Below, in pieces: positions 33,646 to 43,815 of a stretch of DNA of 64,000 bases. The notes under the pieces are model-generated. The model saw nothing but the letters and a program-made list of their open reading frames with translations, was not told the DNA's origin and did not search any database. Positions within the stretch are counted from its first letter, which is position 1. Every line of letters begins with the position of its first letter. This DNA is from Chloroflexota bacterium (GTDB lineage Bacteria > Chloroflexota > Anaerolineae > Anaerolineales > Villigracilaceae). The position numbers and the translations under genes were made by a program. The stretch spans positions 1 to 64,000 of the forward strand of contig JAKOVF010000001.1 of NCBI GenBank assembly GCA_029782225.1, read 5' to 3'.

Positions 33646-34557
33646 ATGGAATTAGCAATGATTGGTCTGGGAAAGATGGGATTGAACATGGCGACGCGCC
33701 TGGTGCGCGGCGGACATCGCGTGATCGGGTATGCGCGGACTGCTGAGTCAGTGAAAGCTGCGGTAGAAGTTGGCGCGGAAGGGGCAAGCTCACTGGAAGA
33801 AGTTGTCAGCAAGCTAAAAGCTCCGCGCGTCGTATGGGTCATGGTACCGGCCGGCAAGGCAACGGACGATACTATTGAAAAATTATCCAATCTTTTGAAC
33901 AAGGGGGATGTGGTCATTGACGGCGGAAACTCCAATTACAAAGACACTCTGCGTCATGCCCAACTACTCGAATCCAAAGGCATCGACTTTCTGGACTCAG
34001 GCACGAGCGGCGGCATCTGGGGTTTGAGCGAAGGCTACAGCCTGATGATCGGCGGCAAACCGCATGTCGCAGAAAAGATGCGTCCCATTTTCGAGACGCT
34101 GGCCCCTGCGGCAGATAAAGGCTGGGGACGCGTCGGCCCGCATGGCGCGGGACATTACGTCAAAATGGTTCACAATGGAATCGAATACGGGATGATGCAA
34201 GCCTTCGCCGAAGGGTTTGGAATCTTAAAGGCCAAGAAGGAATTCGAACTTGACCTCTCTCAGGTTTCAAAAATCTGGCAGTATGGAAGTGTGGTCCGCT
34301 CGTGGCTTCTCGATCTGGCCGCGCTCGCGCTCGAAGAAGATTCTGATCTTTCTGAGATCGAGCCGTGGGTGGCAGATTCTGGCGAGGGCCGCTGGACGGT
34401 TTTTGAGTCAGTTGATCTTGCTGTGCCGGCACCGGTGATTGCCCTTTCACTGCAAATGCGGTTCGCCAGCCGTGATCAGGAGAATTTCCCGGCCCGGATG
34501 CTGGCTGCGCTGCGCAACCAGTTCGGCGGTCATGCGGTGAAGAAGGTTGAACCGTAA
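33646..34557 (+). CDS. gnd: 6-phosphogluconate dehydrogenase (decarboxylating, short type)
   Basis: 303 aa. Rossmann motif GLGKMGLNMATRLVRGGHRV as GLGKMGLNMA, VVIDGGNSNYKD, DSGTSGGIWGL (substrate-binding SGG) and the catalytic HYVKMVHNGIEYGMMQ. Length and layout match the short GndA/YqeC-type enzymes, often NAD-linked, rather than the 470-aa type. Produces ribulose 5-phosphate and CO2. GAGGTGA precedes the ATG. Confidence 0.9.
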   Translation: MELAMIGLGKMGLNMATRLVRGGHRVIGYARTAESVKAAVEVGAEGASSLEEVVSKLKAPRVVWVMVPAGKATDDTIEKLSNLLNKGDVVIDGGNSNYKDTLRHAQLLESKGIDFLDSGTSGGIWGLSEGYSLMIGGKPHVAEKMRPIFETLAPAADKGWGRVGPHGAGHYVKMVHNGIEYGMMQAFAEGFGILKAKKEFELDLSQVSKIWQYGSVVRSWLLDLAALALEEDSDLSEIEPWVADSGEGRWTVFESVDLAVPAPVIALSLQMRFASRDQENFPARMLAALRNQFGGHAVKKVEP

Positions 34558-34586
34558 AATTCGCAAAGCATTGATAGGTAAATCAA

Positions 34587-36047
34587 ATGAACAATGATGT
34601 CTCCACCTCCATCGTTATCTTTGGCGCCTCTGGGGATCTAACCCAACGCAAATTGATCCCGTCCCTTTTCAACCTTTGCCGCAAAGGACGGCTGCCAAAG
34701 GATTTCTGCATCCTGGGCTTTGGCGGAACTCAGTTCACCGATGACCAATTCCGAACCCATTTGCTGGAGGGTGCAAAGAAATTTGCCGGCTTCCAATTCA
34801 CAGACGCAGAATGGAGCGATTTTGCCCGCAATCTTTCCTATCTTCAGGGCCACTATGCAGAAAAGGGAGATTTCCAGCGACTGGCGGATGTGCTTTCAAA
34901 GCTCGAAGGGGGGAATGGCAACCGAGTCTATTACATGGCCGTGCCACCCACCGTTTTTCCAACGATCGTTGAGAACCTCGATGCAACAGGGCAATTGCAT
35001 GAAAATGGGGGCTGGCGGCGCGTGGTTCTGGAAAAGCCTTTCGGCACGGACCTGGCATCAGCAGTCCAATTGAATCAACAGGTCCACAAAGCGCTCACGG
35101 AAAATCAGATCTATCGCATTGACCATTATCTGGGAAAAGAAACGGTCCAGAATATCCTCTTTACGCGCTTCGCCAATACGATCTACGAACCCATCTGGAA
35201 TCGCATGTATGTGGACAACGTGCAGATCACGGTGGCCGAGGAAGTTGGCGTGGAACACCGTGGCGGGTTTTATGACAGTGTCGGTGTTCTGCGCGACATG
35301 TTCCAGAATCATTTGCTCCAGCTGCTCACGCTGGTCGCGATGGAACCGCCGGCCTCCTTCAGTGCCAGCCACCTGCGCAATGAAAAGGTGAAGGTGCTGA
35401 GCGCTATTCAGCCTATGACGCCCGAGCAGGTTCCGCTGAACACTGTGCGAGCGCAGTATAAGGGGTACCGCGAGGAGCCGGATGTCAAATCGAATTCCAC
35501 CACGCCCACCTTCGGAGCGCTGCGTCTTTCCGTCAACAACTGGCGCTGGCAGGGCGTGCCATTCTATCTGCGCTCGGGGAAGAAACTGGCAGAAAAGAAA
35601 TCGCAGATCATCATTCAGTTCAAGGAACCGCCACTGGCAATGTTCCCGATGCAGACAATGAAGCCGAACCTGCTGGTGCTTTACCTTCAGCCAGATGAAG
35701 GCGTCCATTTGCGCTTCGAGGCCAAGGCTCCGGATACGGTTGCCGAAACACGCCCGGTGGATATGGAGTTCCACTACGCCGAGGCTTTTGGTCAGACGGC
35801 CATCCCGGAAGCCTACGAGCGGCTGCTTTTGGATGTTCTGCAGGGCGACGCGTCCCTGTTCACCCGCGCAGATGAAGTGGAAATGGCCTGGGGCTTGATC
35901 GATCCCATTTTGCAGACCTGGGAAGCGCATCAGGCTCCGCCGCTAGCGGTCTACAAGCCCGAGAGCTGGGGCCCCCCCGAGGCAGATATCCTGCTGGCGC
36001 GTGACGGCCGGCGCTGGATCAACGAAGAGGGTGGACATGTAGGCTGA
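34587..36047 (+). CDS. zwf: Glucose-6-phosphate 1-dehydrogenase
   Basis: 486 aa, normal length. It has [19 protein letters not shown] as [12 protein letters not shown] (NADP-binding), [15 protein letters not shown] as EKPFGTD, and the catalytic [13 protein letters not shown] (substrate-binding Lys and His). It oxidises glucose 6-phosphate, making NAD(P)H. It starts 29 nt after gnd and is followed by a strong terminator. Confidence 0.95.
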   Translation: MNNDVSTSIVIFGASGDLTQRKLIPSLFNLCRKGRLPKDFCILGFGGTQFTDDQFRTHLLEGAKKFAGFQFTDAEWSDFARNLSYLQGHYAEKGDFQRLADVLSKLEGGNGNRVYYMAVPPTVFPTIVENLDATGQLHENGGWRRVVLEKPFGTDLASAVQLNQQVHKALTENQIYRIDHYLGKETVQNILFTRFANTIYEPIWNRMYVDNVQITVAEEVGVEHRGGFYDSVGVLRDMFQNHLLQLLTLVAMEPPASFSASHLRNEKVKVLSAIQPMTPEQVPLNTVRAQYKGYREEPDVKSNSTTPTFGALRLSVNNWRWQGVPFYLRSGKKLAEKKSQIIIQFKEPPLAMFPMQTMKPNLLVLYLQPDEGVHLRFEAKAPDTVAETRPVDMEFHYAEAFGQTAIPEAYERLLLDVLQGDASLFTRADEVEMAWGLIDPILQTWEAHQAPPLAVYKPESWGPPEADILLARDGRRWINEEGGHVG

Positions 36048-36069
36048 AAGGACGTGATTTGACGTTTGG

Positions 36070-36100
36070 AATTGGCGCAACGGGTGTTGCGCCAATTTTT
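36070..36100 (+). terminator. Intrinsic terminator of pgl-gnd-zwf
   Basis: AATTGGCGCAAC and GTTGCGCCAATT pair over 12 bp around GGGT, followed by T runs. Confidence 0.9.
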
Positions 36101-36217
36101 CTTGGCCCCTCCTGCAACCAAACTCCTGCCAGAAGCGTAAACAATACAGCATACACCTGTCCAGTTGACTAGGATAAAACCCATCCACAGAGGGAGGAGC
36201 GAGGCAAATACACCGTG

Positions 36218-36223
36218 TATGAT
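36218..36223 (+). promoter_or_regulatory. -10-like element for the efflux genes
   Basis: TATGAT, 32 nt before the ATG at 36256; GAGGAGA lies between as a good ribosome site. Confidence 0.4.
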
Positions 36224-36255
36224 GGACATAGAATTTGTTTGAGGAGAATACGGAA

Positions 36256-37269
36256 ATGAAAAGTACAAGGTTTCTGATCGCAATCGTCATCGTTAGCCTG
36301 CTTCTTACTGCCTGCGGGCAGGTTGCAGCGACTCCAGCACCAACCGCCATCCCCACCGTGCTTGCCGATACTGCCATTATTACCGAAGGCCGGCTCGAAC
36401 CCATCCGCTACGCGGACCTGGCACTCAATGCCAACGGTCTCGTCAGTGAAGTCCTTGTCAAGGAAGGCGACCAGGTGGAGGCCGGTCAGGTCCTGGCACG
36501 TCTCGAAAGCAGCGAAGCAAAGACGCTCGAAACCGCCCAGGCCGAATCTGCCCAGGAATTGACCACCGCCTACCAGGGTGTGCGCGACGCGCAGTTCAAA
36601 CTGGACAACTTCGATGTGCCATCCGACTTTTCCGGGTTGACTCCTAGACAAGCAGTTTCTACAACGCTCGATAAACTAAATACCGCGCGGGCCAGTTACG
36701 AGCCTTACAAGTATCTCGGTCAGAGCAATGATCTGCGCCGCGAGTATAAGAAGCGACTGGACGACGCCTGGGCTAAATACCGCAAGGCTATCCAATGGAT
36801 GGAGCTAGAATCCGCAGTGGAGACCGCTAATGCACGGTTAGTACAAGCACAGAAAAATAATGATGCTCTGCAGGATCCGTCGTTTGCAGAAAATACTGCC
36901 GGCGCACGCGCTGCGCTTGCCAATGCTGAGGTCCGCGCACCATTTGCGGGCGTGATCACCAAGGTTGACCTGAAGGTTGGGGAGTTTGCGTCGGCCGGCA
37001 AGCCGGTGGTCACGATCGCGGATACCTCGACCTGGGTTGTCAAAACCACGGATTTGACTGAGATTGACGTGGTAGAACTATCCGAAGGCGATCCGGCCAC
37101 GGTTACCCTGGATGCCATTCCCGGGGCAGAACTCAAAGGCAATATTCTGTCGATTGGTCAGAACTATGCTCAGAATCAGGGTGACATTGTGTACGAGGTG
37201 ACCATCCTGCTGACTGACAAGAATGCCGCCATGCGCTGGGGTATGACCGCCGAAGTGAAGTTTCAATAG
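36256..37269 (+). CDS. HlyD/RND-type membrane fusion lipoprotein
   Basis: 337 aa. Signal peptide with lipobox LLLTAC (Cys about 20). Biotinyl-lipoyl halves: SEVLVKEGDQVEAGQVLARL near 75-95 and the return half ALANAEVRAPFAGVITKVDLKVGEFASAGKPV as VRAPFAGVITKVDLKVGE; a helical hairpin lies between them. Acts as the extracytoplasmic adaptor of a MacAB-like exporter whose ATPase and permease follow. GAGGAGA is well placed. The substrate is unknown. Confidence 0.85.
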   Translation: MKSTRFLIAIVIVSLLLTACGQVAATPAPTAIPTVLADTAIITEGRLEPIRYADLALNANGLVSEVLVKEGDQVEAGQVLARLESSEAKTLETAQAESAQELTTAYQGVRDAQFKLDNFDVPSDFSGLTPRQAVSTTLDKLNTARASYEPYKYLGQSNDLRREYKKRLDDAWAKYRKAIQWMELESAVETANARLVQAQKNNDALQDPSFAENTAGARAALANAEVRAPFAGVITKVDLKVGEFASAGKPVVTIADTSTWVVKTTDLTEIDVVELSEGDPATVTLDAIPGAELKGNILSIGQNYAQNQGDIVYEVTILLTDKNAAMRWGMTAEVKFQ

Positions 37270-37277
37270 TGACCTTC

Positions 37278-37350
37278 GTGCTGAGCGGAGTGCTTCGTCT
37301 CATCTGCACTTGCGTGCGGAGCAAGTGTCGCTCAACACTCCGCTCAGCAC
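37278..37350. repeat. Large inverted repeat between adaptor and ATPase genes
   Basis: Perfect 15-bp arms (37278-37292 and 37336-37350) with the sequence GTGCTGAGCGGAGTG, plus a nested GCACTTGC/GCAAGTG. Same CTGAGCGGAG word as the other family-D pieces. It may also weaken transcription between the genes. Confidence 0.7.
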
Positions 37351-37368
37351 AAATGTTATGAGGTTCCT

Positions 37369-38505
37369 ATGTCTTTATTCAATAAACCCAAAAATGGAAA
37401 CGGCAATGGCAATGGTCATATGATCGACCTGCGCGATGTGCATAAATATTACAAGACAGCCATCGGCGACTATCATGCGCTGAACAGTATTGACCTGCAG
37501 ATCGAAGCGGGTGAGTTTGTCAGCATTATCGGCAAGTCCGGCAGCGGCAAGTCCACGCTCTTGAATATGATCACCGGCATCGACCGGCCTACGTCTGGTG
37601 AGGTTCAGGTCAATGGCACCGAAGTGCAGAAGCTGAACGAGAATCGCATGGCGCGCTGGCGCGGCAAGAATCTGGGCATTGTGTTCCAGTTTTTCCAACT
37701 CCTGCCGACGATCTCCGTCATTGAAAACATCATGCTGCCGATGGACTTCTGCCGTACCTATCCGATGCGCGAGCGCGAGAAGCGTGCGCTGGAATTGCTT
37801 GAGATGGTGGAATTGCGTGAGCACGCGTACAAGCTCCCCACTGCTCTTTCCGGCGGACAACAGCAACGCGTCGCGATTGCACGCGCGCTGGCGAATGATC
37901 CACCCATTGTCATCGCGGATGAACCTACAGGTAACCTGGACTCCAAGACCGCTGAATCGGTTTTTGCCCTGTTCAATGACCTGGTGGCAAAGGGCAAGAC
38001 CATTATCATCGTCACGCACGATAGCGGACTCGCCAAACGCACCCATCGCACGGCTCTGATCACAGACGGCGAGATCGTCAACGAGTATGTGGCAAAGGCC
38101 ATGCCGACGTTGACTCAGGATCAATTGCTGGAAGCCACACGCGATGCAAAGTGCCTGACGTTTGAGCCGGGCGCGATGATCCTTTCTGAGGGCACCAACG
38201 CAGAATCTTTCTATATTGTCTCCAGGGGAACCGTAGAAGTGGTGCTCCCGCGCGAGAATCAATCAGATGTCATTGCGCTTCAACTTGGACCCGGGAAATA
38301 CTTCGGCGAGATCGAGTTCTTCCACGAGAAAAAACATCGAGCCTCGATCCGTGCATCCGAGCGCGGACAGGTCGAGGTGCTGTGCATCGGCTATGACCAA
38401 CTCAACGAATTGCTGAATCAGTCTGCGGCCACGCGTGAGGCGCTGCATCAGGCCGCTGACCAGCACGAAGCAGAAAACCTTGCGCATCGCGGGGAGACGT
38501 CATGA
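37369..38505 (+). CDS. MacB-type ABC ATPase fused to a cyclic-nucleotide-binding domain
   Basis: 378 aa. ATPase part (about 15-240): Walker [11 protein letters not shown]-loop VFQFFQLLP, signature [15 protein letters not shown], Walker [12 protein letters not shown] and the switch His in VTHD. C-terminal part (about 255-370): a CRP-like cNMP barrel with [23 protein letters not shown], then [23 protein letters not shown] with a recognisable FGEI...R phosphate-binding cassette. The N-terminus has a GNGNGNG repeat. It powers the FtsX-type permease next door. The fusion suggests a second-messenger or regulatory input to export. Confidence 0.9.
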   Translation: MSLFNKPKNGNGNGNGHMIDLRDVHKYYKTAIGDYHALNSIDLQIEAGEFVSIIGKSGSGKSTLLNMITGIDRPTSGEVQVNGTEVQKLNENRMARWRGKNLGIVFQFFQLLPTISVIENIMLPMDFCRTYPMREREKRALELLEMVELREHAYKLPTALSGGQQQRVAIARALANDPPIVIADEPTGNLDSKTAESVFALFNDLVAKGKTIIIVTHDSGLAKRTHRTALITDGEIVNEYVAKAMPTLTQDQLLEATRDAKCLTFEPGAMILSEGTNAESFYIVSRGTVEVVLPRENQSDVIALQLGPGKYFGEIEFFHEKKHRASIRASERGQVEVLCIGYDQLNELLNQSAATREALHQAADQHEAENLAHRGETS

Positions 38506-40889
38506 GCAGCCGCTGGAAGAAGGTCTGGGCGGATTTCTGGGGCAACAAATCGCGCACCCTGCTCACCATCATGAGCATCATGGTTGGCACATTCGCGGTG
38601 GGCTTCAACAACAGCCTGGCTTTGTACATGTTCGACAGCATGGATGGCGATTACCTGTCCGCCAGGCCCTCTGAGGCGACAGTATCGGCCTATCCGCTGG
38701 ATGATGATATGGTGAAAGTGGCACGCGCCGTGCCCGGCGTGGAGGCAGTGGAAGGCCGCGCCACCTGGAGCGGGAAGCTGGTTTGGACCGGTAAGAAGGA
38801 GATTCAGGTAATCTTCACCGCGCTCGAGGATCCCAATGCCCTGACTCTTAACCTGTTGAAGCCTGTGCCCGGCCAAACATCGATCCCGCATTTGGGCGAA
38901 AAAGAAATCCTGGTGGATGCCTCGGCTGCTTCTCTTGGCTACAAACCCGGCGATAAGATCGTCGTCGAATTCGACAATGGCAGGCGGCGCGAGTTGACGC
39001 TGGCCGGCTACATCCATGATGTGACCGGATTTCCGTTCAGTTTTACGAACGCCATCAATGGTTACGTCACGCCCAAAACCATCGAATGGCTGGGCGGACG
39101 TCGCAGCTTTGACTCACTGGCAATCAGTGTTTCCGAAAAGCAGACCGATGCTGCTCATGTGACGAAGGTGGCACAGGCCGTGTCCGATGCGCTCAAGCGC
39201 GCGGGCGCAGAAGTTTACTTCGTGAATGTCTACCAGCCCGGTCATCACTTTGCCTACAGCATTTCGCAGGGTATCTTCTTTGTGCTGGGCGTACTCGGCT
39301 ACCTCACCGTGCTTTTGAGCGGTTTCCTGATCGTCAATACAATTACCGCCATTATGACCCAGCAAACGCGCCAGATCGGCATTATGAAGGCTGTCGGTGG
39401 CGGCAATCAGCAGATTTTCGTCATGTATGTGGCGCTGGTGCTGGCCTTCGGATTGTGTGCGCTTGCCTTAGCGATCCCGCTGGCAGACAGCCTGGCAAAA
39501 ACCATAGGCGCCGGGATGGCACAGTACCTGAACTTCGACCCTTTGCCTTACAAGTCATATCCGCAGACGATTACGCAGCAGGCGTTGGTGGCCCTGCTGG
39601 TGCCGTTCCTTGCAGCTTTATGGCCGATCTCCAACAGTGTGCGCATCACCGTACGTGAAGCGGTCAGTGATTACGGCATTGGCGGGAATGCCAGACCGAA
39701 GGACAAGTCCGTTGGCCGCGGGGCTCTGCTCATCCCGCGCCCGATGCGGCTTTCCCTTCGAAACGCCTTCCGACGCAAGCTCCGCCTCATATTGACCCTG
39801 TTCACGCTTGTTCTCGCGGGTGCCATCTTTATCGGTGTGTACAATCTTTGGGCTACCTTCGACAAGACAATCAAAGACATCCAGGGCTATATCCTGGCGG
39901 ACATCAATATTTCGTTTGGGCGCTACTACCGTTTCGATGAAGTAGCAGACATTGCCCAGAGTGTGCCTGGCGTTTCCAGCGTCGAAGGCTGGACGGAGTA
40001 TCCTGGGACGCTTGTGACTGACCAGGATCAGGCCGGCAAACAAATCTTGTTCGTCGCCCCTCCCTCCACTTCCACCCTGATCGATCCGGTTATCATCGCG
40101 GGCCGCTGGCTGACCACCGGCGACGAGAATGCCATCGTGATCGGCAATCACATCCTGAAGGTCTATCCATATCTCAAGGTCGGCGACTGGCTGACCATCA
40201 AGATCGATGACAAAGATACCAAGTGGCATGTGGTTGGCATTTACACCATCACAGGTAACGTCAACCCGCCGCTGTTGTATGTCAATTACGAATATCTCAG
40301 CCGTCTGATTGGCCGCCCCGGACAGGTCTACTCCGTACGTGTGCTGACGAGCCAGCACGATGCACTGACCCAGAGGCGGATCTCGGACCAGATCACAGCG
40401 CTGTATAAAGAACGTGGGATCCAGTTCGGTTCCTCACAGCTGGGTGCAGATTTCGTCCGCGACCAGAAATCACAGACCGATATCCTGGTCTATTTTATGC
40501 TGGGCATGGCCGCCATGATCGCTCTCGTCGGCGGGCTGGGCCTGATGGGAACAATGAGCATCAACGTACTTGAACGCACGCGTGAGATCGGCGTGATGCG
40601 CGCCATCGGTGCCTCGAATTTCGATATCCAGAGCATTGTTATCGTGGAAGGCATGGTTGTCGGCATCATCGCCTGGCTGATCAGCATCCTGCTTTCGATC
40701 CCCATTACCGGTGTGCTGACCTATGGCGTGGGTATGGCAATCCTCACCTCTCCGATGGCGCCCGTCTATGGCGTGAGCGGCATCGTCGCCTGGCTGGTCT
40801 TCACGCTGGTCCTTGCAACCATCGCAAGCGCATTACCGGCACGGCGGGCGTCAAAACTTACTGTAAGAGATACTCTGGCTTACGAGTAA
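38502..40889 (+). CDS. FtsX/MacB-type ABC permease (two-module)
   Basis: 795 aa. Two FtsX modules, each with helices around a large outside domain. Helices at about 15-35, 250-275, 300-320, 365-385, 425-445, 655-680, 710-735 and 760-780. The ends of modules carry the [19 protein letters not shown]-type coupling loop (as [15 protein letters not shown]) and the [12 protein letters not shown] counterpart. The start overlaps the ATPase stop (ATGA). With the adaptor and ATPase it forms a tripartite exporter. Confidence 0.9.
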   Translation: MSSRWKKVWADFWGNKSRTLLTIMSIMVGTFAVGFNNSLALYMFDSMDGDYLSARPSEATVSAYPLDDDMVKVARAVPGVEAVEGRATWSGKLVWTGKKEIQVIFTALEDPNALTLNLLKPVPGQTSIPHLGEKEILVDASAASLGYKPGDKIVVEFDNGRRRELTLAGYIHDVTGFPFSFTNAINGYVTPKTIEWLGGRRSFDSLAISVSEKQTDAAHVTKVAQAVSDALKRAGAEVYFVNVYQPGHHFAYSISQGIFFVLGVLGYLTVLLSGFLIVNTITAIMTQQTRQIGIMKAVGGGNQQIFVMYVALVLAFGLCALALAIPLADSLAKTIGAGMAQYLNFDPLPYKSYPQTITQQALVALLVPFLAALWPISNSVRITVREAVSDYGIGGNARPKDKSVGRGALLIPRPMRLSLRNAFRRKLRLILTLFTLVLAGAIFIGVYNLWATFDKTIKDIQGYILADINISFGRYYRFDEVADIAQSVPGVSSVEGWTEYPGTLVTDQDQAGKQILFVAPPSTSTLIDPVIIAGRWLTTGDENAIVIGNHILKVYPYLKVGDWLTIKIDDKDTKWHVVGIYTITGNVNPPLLYVNYEYLSRLIGRPGQVYSVRVLTSQHDALTQRRISDQITALYKERGIQFGSSQLGADFVRDQKSQTDILVYFMLGMAAMIALVGGLGLMGTMSINVLERTREIGVMRAIGASNFDIQSIVIVEGMVVGIIAWLISILLSIPITGVLTYGVGMAILTSPMAPVYGVSGIVAWLVFTLVLATIASALPARRASKLTVRDTLAYE

Positions 40890-40894
40890 ATGCC

Positions 40895-40928
40895 AGGGGA
40901 CAGTCACTTGCGCAAGTGACTGTCCCCT
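40895..40928. repeat. Perfect 34-bp palindrome (family B), possible terminator
   Basis: AGGGGACAGTCACTTG reads into its own complement with no gap, 6 bp after the permease stop. Its core GACAGTCACTT recurs in the hairpin at 60555-60588 and in a degenerate copy at 47083-47115. It may end the efflux transcript. Confidence 0.75.
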
Positions 40929-40930
40929 CT

Positions 40931-40936
40931 TATATT
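40931..40936 (+). promoter_or_regulatory. -10-like element, leaderless start at 40943
   Basis: TATATT, 6 nt before the ATG, immediately after the palindrome. Confidence 0.45.
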
Positions 40937-40942
40937 TGGGGA

Positions 40943-41593
40943 ATGAACGCTCTCTCCCAATTTCAATCCCACCTCCCTCAGAATCTAAAGCAAGTTCTTA
41001 CAAGAATCAAGACACCTTTCGATGTGCAGGAATATTTGCTCAGCATGCCTTACAACGCTGAAGTGCGCGACCGGTCCCCGTTGAATGTGATGCTGGATGG
41101 TCAATGCCATTGCCTGGATGGCGGATTCCTCGCCGCGCTCCTTCTGTGGAAACTGGGATTCCCGCCTATCGTTCTGGACCTCCGTCCTGATCCCGGCATG
41201 GACGACGACCATGTGCTCGCGCTGTTCCAAATCGAAGGGCGCTGGGGAGCAGTGGCAAAGTCGAATTTTGCTAATCTCGGATTCCGCGAGGCTGCGTACC
41301 AGAGTCCGCGCGAGCTGGCGATGACTTATTTCGAGCATTATGTCAACCCAAATCAGGAAAAGACCTTGCGCGGGTACACGCGTCCAATGGATTTGTCAAA
41401 ATACGCGGATGTGCGCTGGCCCTATGACGAACCTGCTGCAAACCGCTTATACAAACGTTTCTACGAGCGCAAACTGATCCCATTGATCACAAAATCCATG
41501 GCAAAGAGACTCAGTCCAGTCACGGATCGAAACTACAGGGCTGAGACACTGGGCACCGATATGAGTCAAGTCTTTGGGATTCGCGAGGATTGA
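40943..41593 (+). CDS. Transglutaminase-like fold protein, function unknown
   Basis: 216 aa. A C55-H-C57-LDGGFLAALLLWKLG segment, then DDDH90VLALF and AVAKSNFANLG give the Cys, His and Asn/Asp order of transglutaminase/papain-like folds. Homologues are annotated as hypothetical. No signal peptide is visible. Longer starts overlap the palindrome and are rejected. Neighbours give no clear hint. Confidence 0.6.
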   Translation: MNALSQFQSHLPQNLKQVLTRIKTPFDVQEYLLSMPYNAEVRDRSPLNVMLDGQCHCLDGGFLAALLLWKLGFPPIVLDLRPDPGMDDDHVLALFQIEGRWGAVAKSNFANLGFREAAYQSPRELAMTYFEHYVNPNQEKTLRGYTRPMDLSKYADVRWPYDEPAANRLYKRFYERKLIPLITKSMAKRLSPVTDRNYRAETLGTDMSQVFGIRED

Positions 41594-41636
41594 TCCGCGC
41601 TGAGCGGAGTCGAAGCGCCGCCCTTATCAAAATTCA

Positions 41637-41698
41637 TTAACCACAAGGTCACGAAAGATGTATTAAACCTTTGTGCTCTTCGTGTCCTTTGTGGTTAA
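41637..41698. repeat. TTAACCAC...GTGGTTAA inverted repeat (family C)
   Basis: Arms TTAACCACAAGG and CCTTTGTGGTTAA. The stop codon of the minus-strand YigZ gene lies inside it. The region 41603-41618 next to it holds the family-D word CTGAGCGGAGTCGAAG. Confidence 0.65.
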
Positions 41699-42333
41699 AA
41701 GGCTTGTACAATCGTTTCCTTCGTCTCGATCACTTCTGCCTGAATCTTCCCCGCAGAGAGCTCGCGTAGATCATTTTGAAATGCATCAAAGTTTTCAACG
41801 GGAAATTGAAGCGTCAGCGTAACATCTGCCGCGAAATCTTCGCCCAGGATTTCTCCTTGTTGGCGCGCCACGACCAACCGCACGCGCTCCAGCAAATTGT
41901 ACGGGATGGCAACCAGCCCCACATGAACCGGGACTCTTCGTCCGCGGCCTACCGCGTTGGCCACCATCTGCGTTGACTCGGTATATGCCTTGACCAATCC
42001 GCCTGTCCCCAACAAAGTGCCGCCAAAATAACGTGTGACTACAACCACCACATCGCCGAGTCCGCTGCCGCGCAAAACAGCCAGGGCCGGCCTGCCTGCC
42101 GTACCGGAGGGTTCGCCATCATCCGAGAAATACTCCGTCACCTTATTTCCTCCGCCAATGATATAAGCCGGGACGTTGTGCGACGCATCCGCAAATTCGC
42201 TTCTGATGCGAGCAATGAAGGCCCGCGCTTCGTCAATACTGAGGGCAGGCCCAAGCGTCGCGATGAAGCGTGAATTCACCACCACCTGCTCGCGGCGGAT
42301 TTCTTTCAAAGGGATGGAATAATTCTTGGTCAT
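41695..42333 (-). CDS. YigZ/IMPACT family protein
   Basis: 212 aa. UPF0029 N-terminal domain: SRFIATLGPALSIDEARAFI, ASHNVPAYIIG, the FSDDGEPSGTAGRPAL motif and VVVVTRYFGGTLLGTGGLVKAY as TRYFGGTLLGTGGL; C-terminal DUF1949. Family members are thought to act in translation control or protein quality. The last codons and stop come from a family-C repeat. ATG at 42333 follows a TACAAT by 8 nt. Confidence 0.9.
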   Translation of the reverse strand: MTKNYSIPLKEIRREQVVVNSRFIATLGPALSIDEARAFIARIRSEFADASHNVPAYIIGGGNKVTEYFSDDGEPSGTAGRPALAVLRGSGLGDVVVVVTRYFGGTLLGTGGLVKAYTESTQMVANAVGRGRRVPVHVGLVAIPYNLLERVRLVVARQQGEILGEDFAADVTLTLQFPVENFDAFQNDLRELSAGKIQAEVIETKETIVQAF

Positions 42334-42341
42334 AGAGCGAG

Positions 42342-42347
42342 ATTGTA
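42342..42347 (-). promoter_or_regulatory. -10-like element, leaderless start of the YigZ gene
   Basis: TACAAT on the minus strand, 8 nt before the ATG at 42333. Confidence 0.5.
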
Positions 42348-42397
42348 CTCCAGCACTTACCCATCCTCCCTCAGGGGCGCTGAGAGTAGGGCCGGGT

Positions 42398-42403
42398 TAT
42401 AAT
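42398..42403 (+). promoter_or_regulatory. -10-like element for the TIR-TPR gene
   Basis: TATAAT about 33 nt before the ATG at 42437. AAGGAG lies 7 nt before that ATG. Divergent from the YigZ element. Confidence 0.5.
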
Positions 42404-42436
42404 CCCCTTACCAGACCCGAGAAGAAGGAGCCGCTT

Positions 42437-43762
42437 ATGGGGCGCATCGAAAAAACCATCTTCATCAGCTACCGTCGTACCAACGGAATATGGGCGCGTG
42501 CAATTTACCAGGACCTGGTCGCACATGGCTATGATGCATTTTATGATTTTCAAAGCATCAACAGCGGTGATTTCGCCCAGAACATCATCGGGAATATCAA
42601 GGCGCGCGCACACTTTATCGTGCTGCTGGCTCCTTCTGCTCTTGAACGCTGCAATGAACCTGGCGATTGGCTGAGACAGGAGATCGAGACAGCTCTCGAC
42701 TGCAAACGAAACGTTGTGCCCATCCTGCTGGAAGGCTTTGATTTTGGCAGCCCAGAAACCGTCAAAGCTTTGACCGGAAAGCTGGCTGTGCTGAAAAACT
42801 ACAATGGTCTGAAAATCCACTCCGATTATTTTGAAGAGGGCATGGCGCGCCTGCGGGAGCGATTCCTGAACATCGCCCTTGACGCGGTCCTTCACCCCGT
42901 CTCGGCGGCCGTGGACAGAGCGACCAGGGTGCAGCAGAGGGAGGCAAGCAGGGCGGCAGCCGTCGATCAAACCGAATTGACCGCCCAGGAATGGTTCGAG
43001 AAAGGCTTCAAATCAACTGATGCGGAGGAGAAAATCCGCTGCTACACCGAAGCCATTCACCTGAACCCGGATTATTCCGAGGCCTACAACAACCGTGGTG
43101 CGGCGCGCAACGATAAAGGGGATCTGGACGGTGCGCTCGCTGATTACACCGAGGCCATCCAGCTTCGACCCAATTACGCACTCCCCCACCGGAATCGCGG
43201 CTCGATCCGCATAGAGAAAGGTGATTTCGAAGGTGCACTCGCCGATCTGAACCAGGCCATCCAGTTGAAGCCGGACGAGCCCGCCAATTTCATTACACGC
43301 GGAAACATCTACCGCGCCAAACAGGACCTGACCCACGCCATTGCGGACTATAACCAGGCCATCCGTCTGCGGCCAGATGATGACGATTCCGAGGCGTATT
43401 ACAAGCGCGGCATGGCCTTCTCTGTCCGCGGCGACAACTTGAGCGCGCTCCCGGACCTGCAAAAAGCGGTCAAGCTGCGGCCAAACGATGCGGGCAAACG
43501 CGCCTCATTGATCCGTGTTCTCAAGTCACTGGGAAAAGTACAGGATGCCGCGGAGCAGGAAAGGCTCGCGCGTGAGTTGGTGACCAAGGAGCGTGAGTAC
43601 AACCAGGCTTTCTTCGAGGCTGTCTGCGGAAACGTGGACCAGGCTCTGGAGTTCCTGAAAACTGCGCTCGAAAAGGGGCAGGTCACGAAATCCTGGGCGC
43701 GCCAGGACCCCGATCTCGAAAACCTCCGTGCTGACCCGAGATTTAAGGCGTTGGTTGAATAA
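42437..43762 (+). CDS. TIR domain-TPR repeat protein
   Basis: 441 aa. N-terminal TIR domain (about 5-140): KTIFISYRRTNGIWARAIYQ, the DVFYDF-like AFYDFQSINSGDF, IVLLAPSALERC and DWLRQEIETAL, whose Glu is at the place of the NADase Glu of bacterial TIRs. Then about five TPRs (YSEAYNNRGAARNDKGDLDG-type units, residues about 200-400). Such proteins are signalling adaptors or, with effector partners, antiphage systems; here no classic defence partner (ThsA, nuclease) is adjacent. A PPK2 gene follows on the same strand. Confidence 0.85.
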   Translation: MGRIEKTIFISYRRTNGIWARAIYQDLVAHGYDAFYDFQSINSGDFAQNIIGNIKARAHFIVLLAPSALERCNEPGDWLRQEIETALDCKRNVVPILLEGFDFGSPETVKALTGKLAVLKNYNGLKIHSDYFEEGMARLRERFLNIALDAVLHPVSAAVDRATRVQQREASRAAAVDQTELTAQEWFEKGFKSTDAEEKIRCYTEAIHLNPDYSEAYNNRGAARNDKGDLDGALADYTEAIQLRPNYALPHRNRGSIRIEKGDFEGALADLNQAIQLKPDEPANFITRGNIYRAKQDLTHAIADYNQAIRLRPDDDDSEAYYKRGMAFSVRGDNLSALPDLQKAVKLRPNDAGKRASLIRVLKSLGKVQDAAEQERLARELVTKEREYNQAFFEAVCGNVDQALEFLKTALEKGQVTKSWARQDPDLENLRADPRFKALVE

Positions 43763-43815
43763 GGATCGCCATGAAGGCCACGCATTTATTGTGAACGATC
43801 CTCCTGGAGGAAAAC

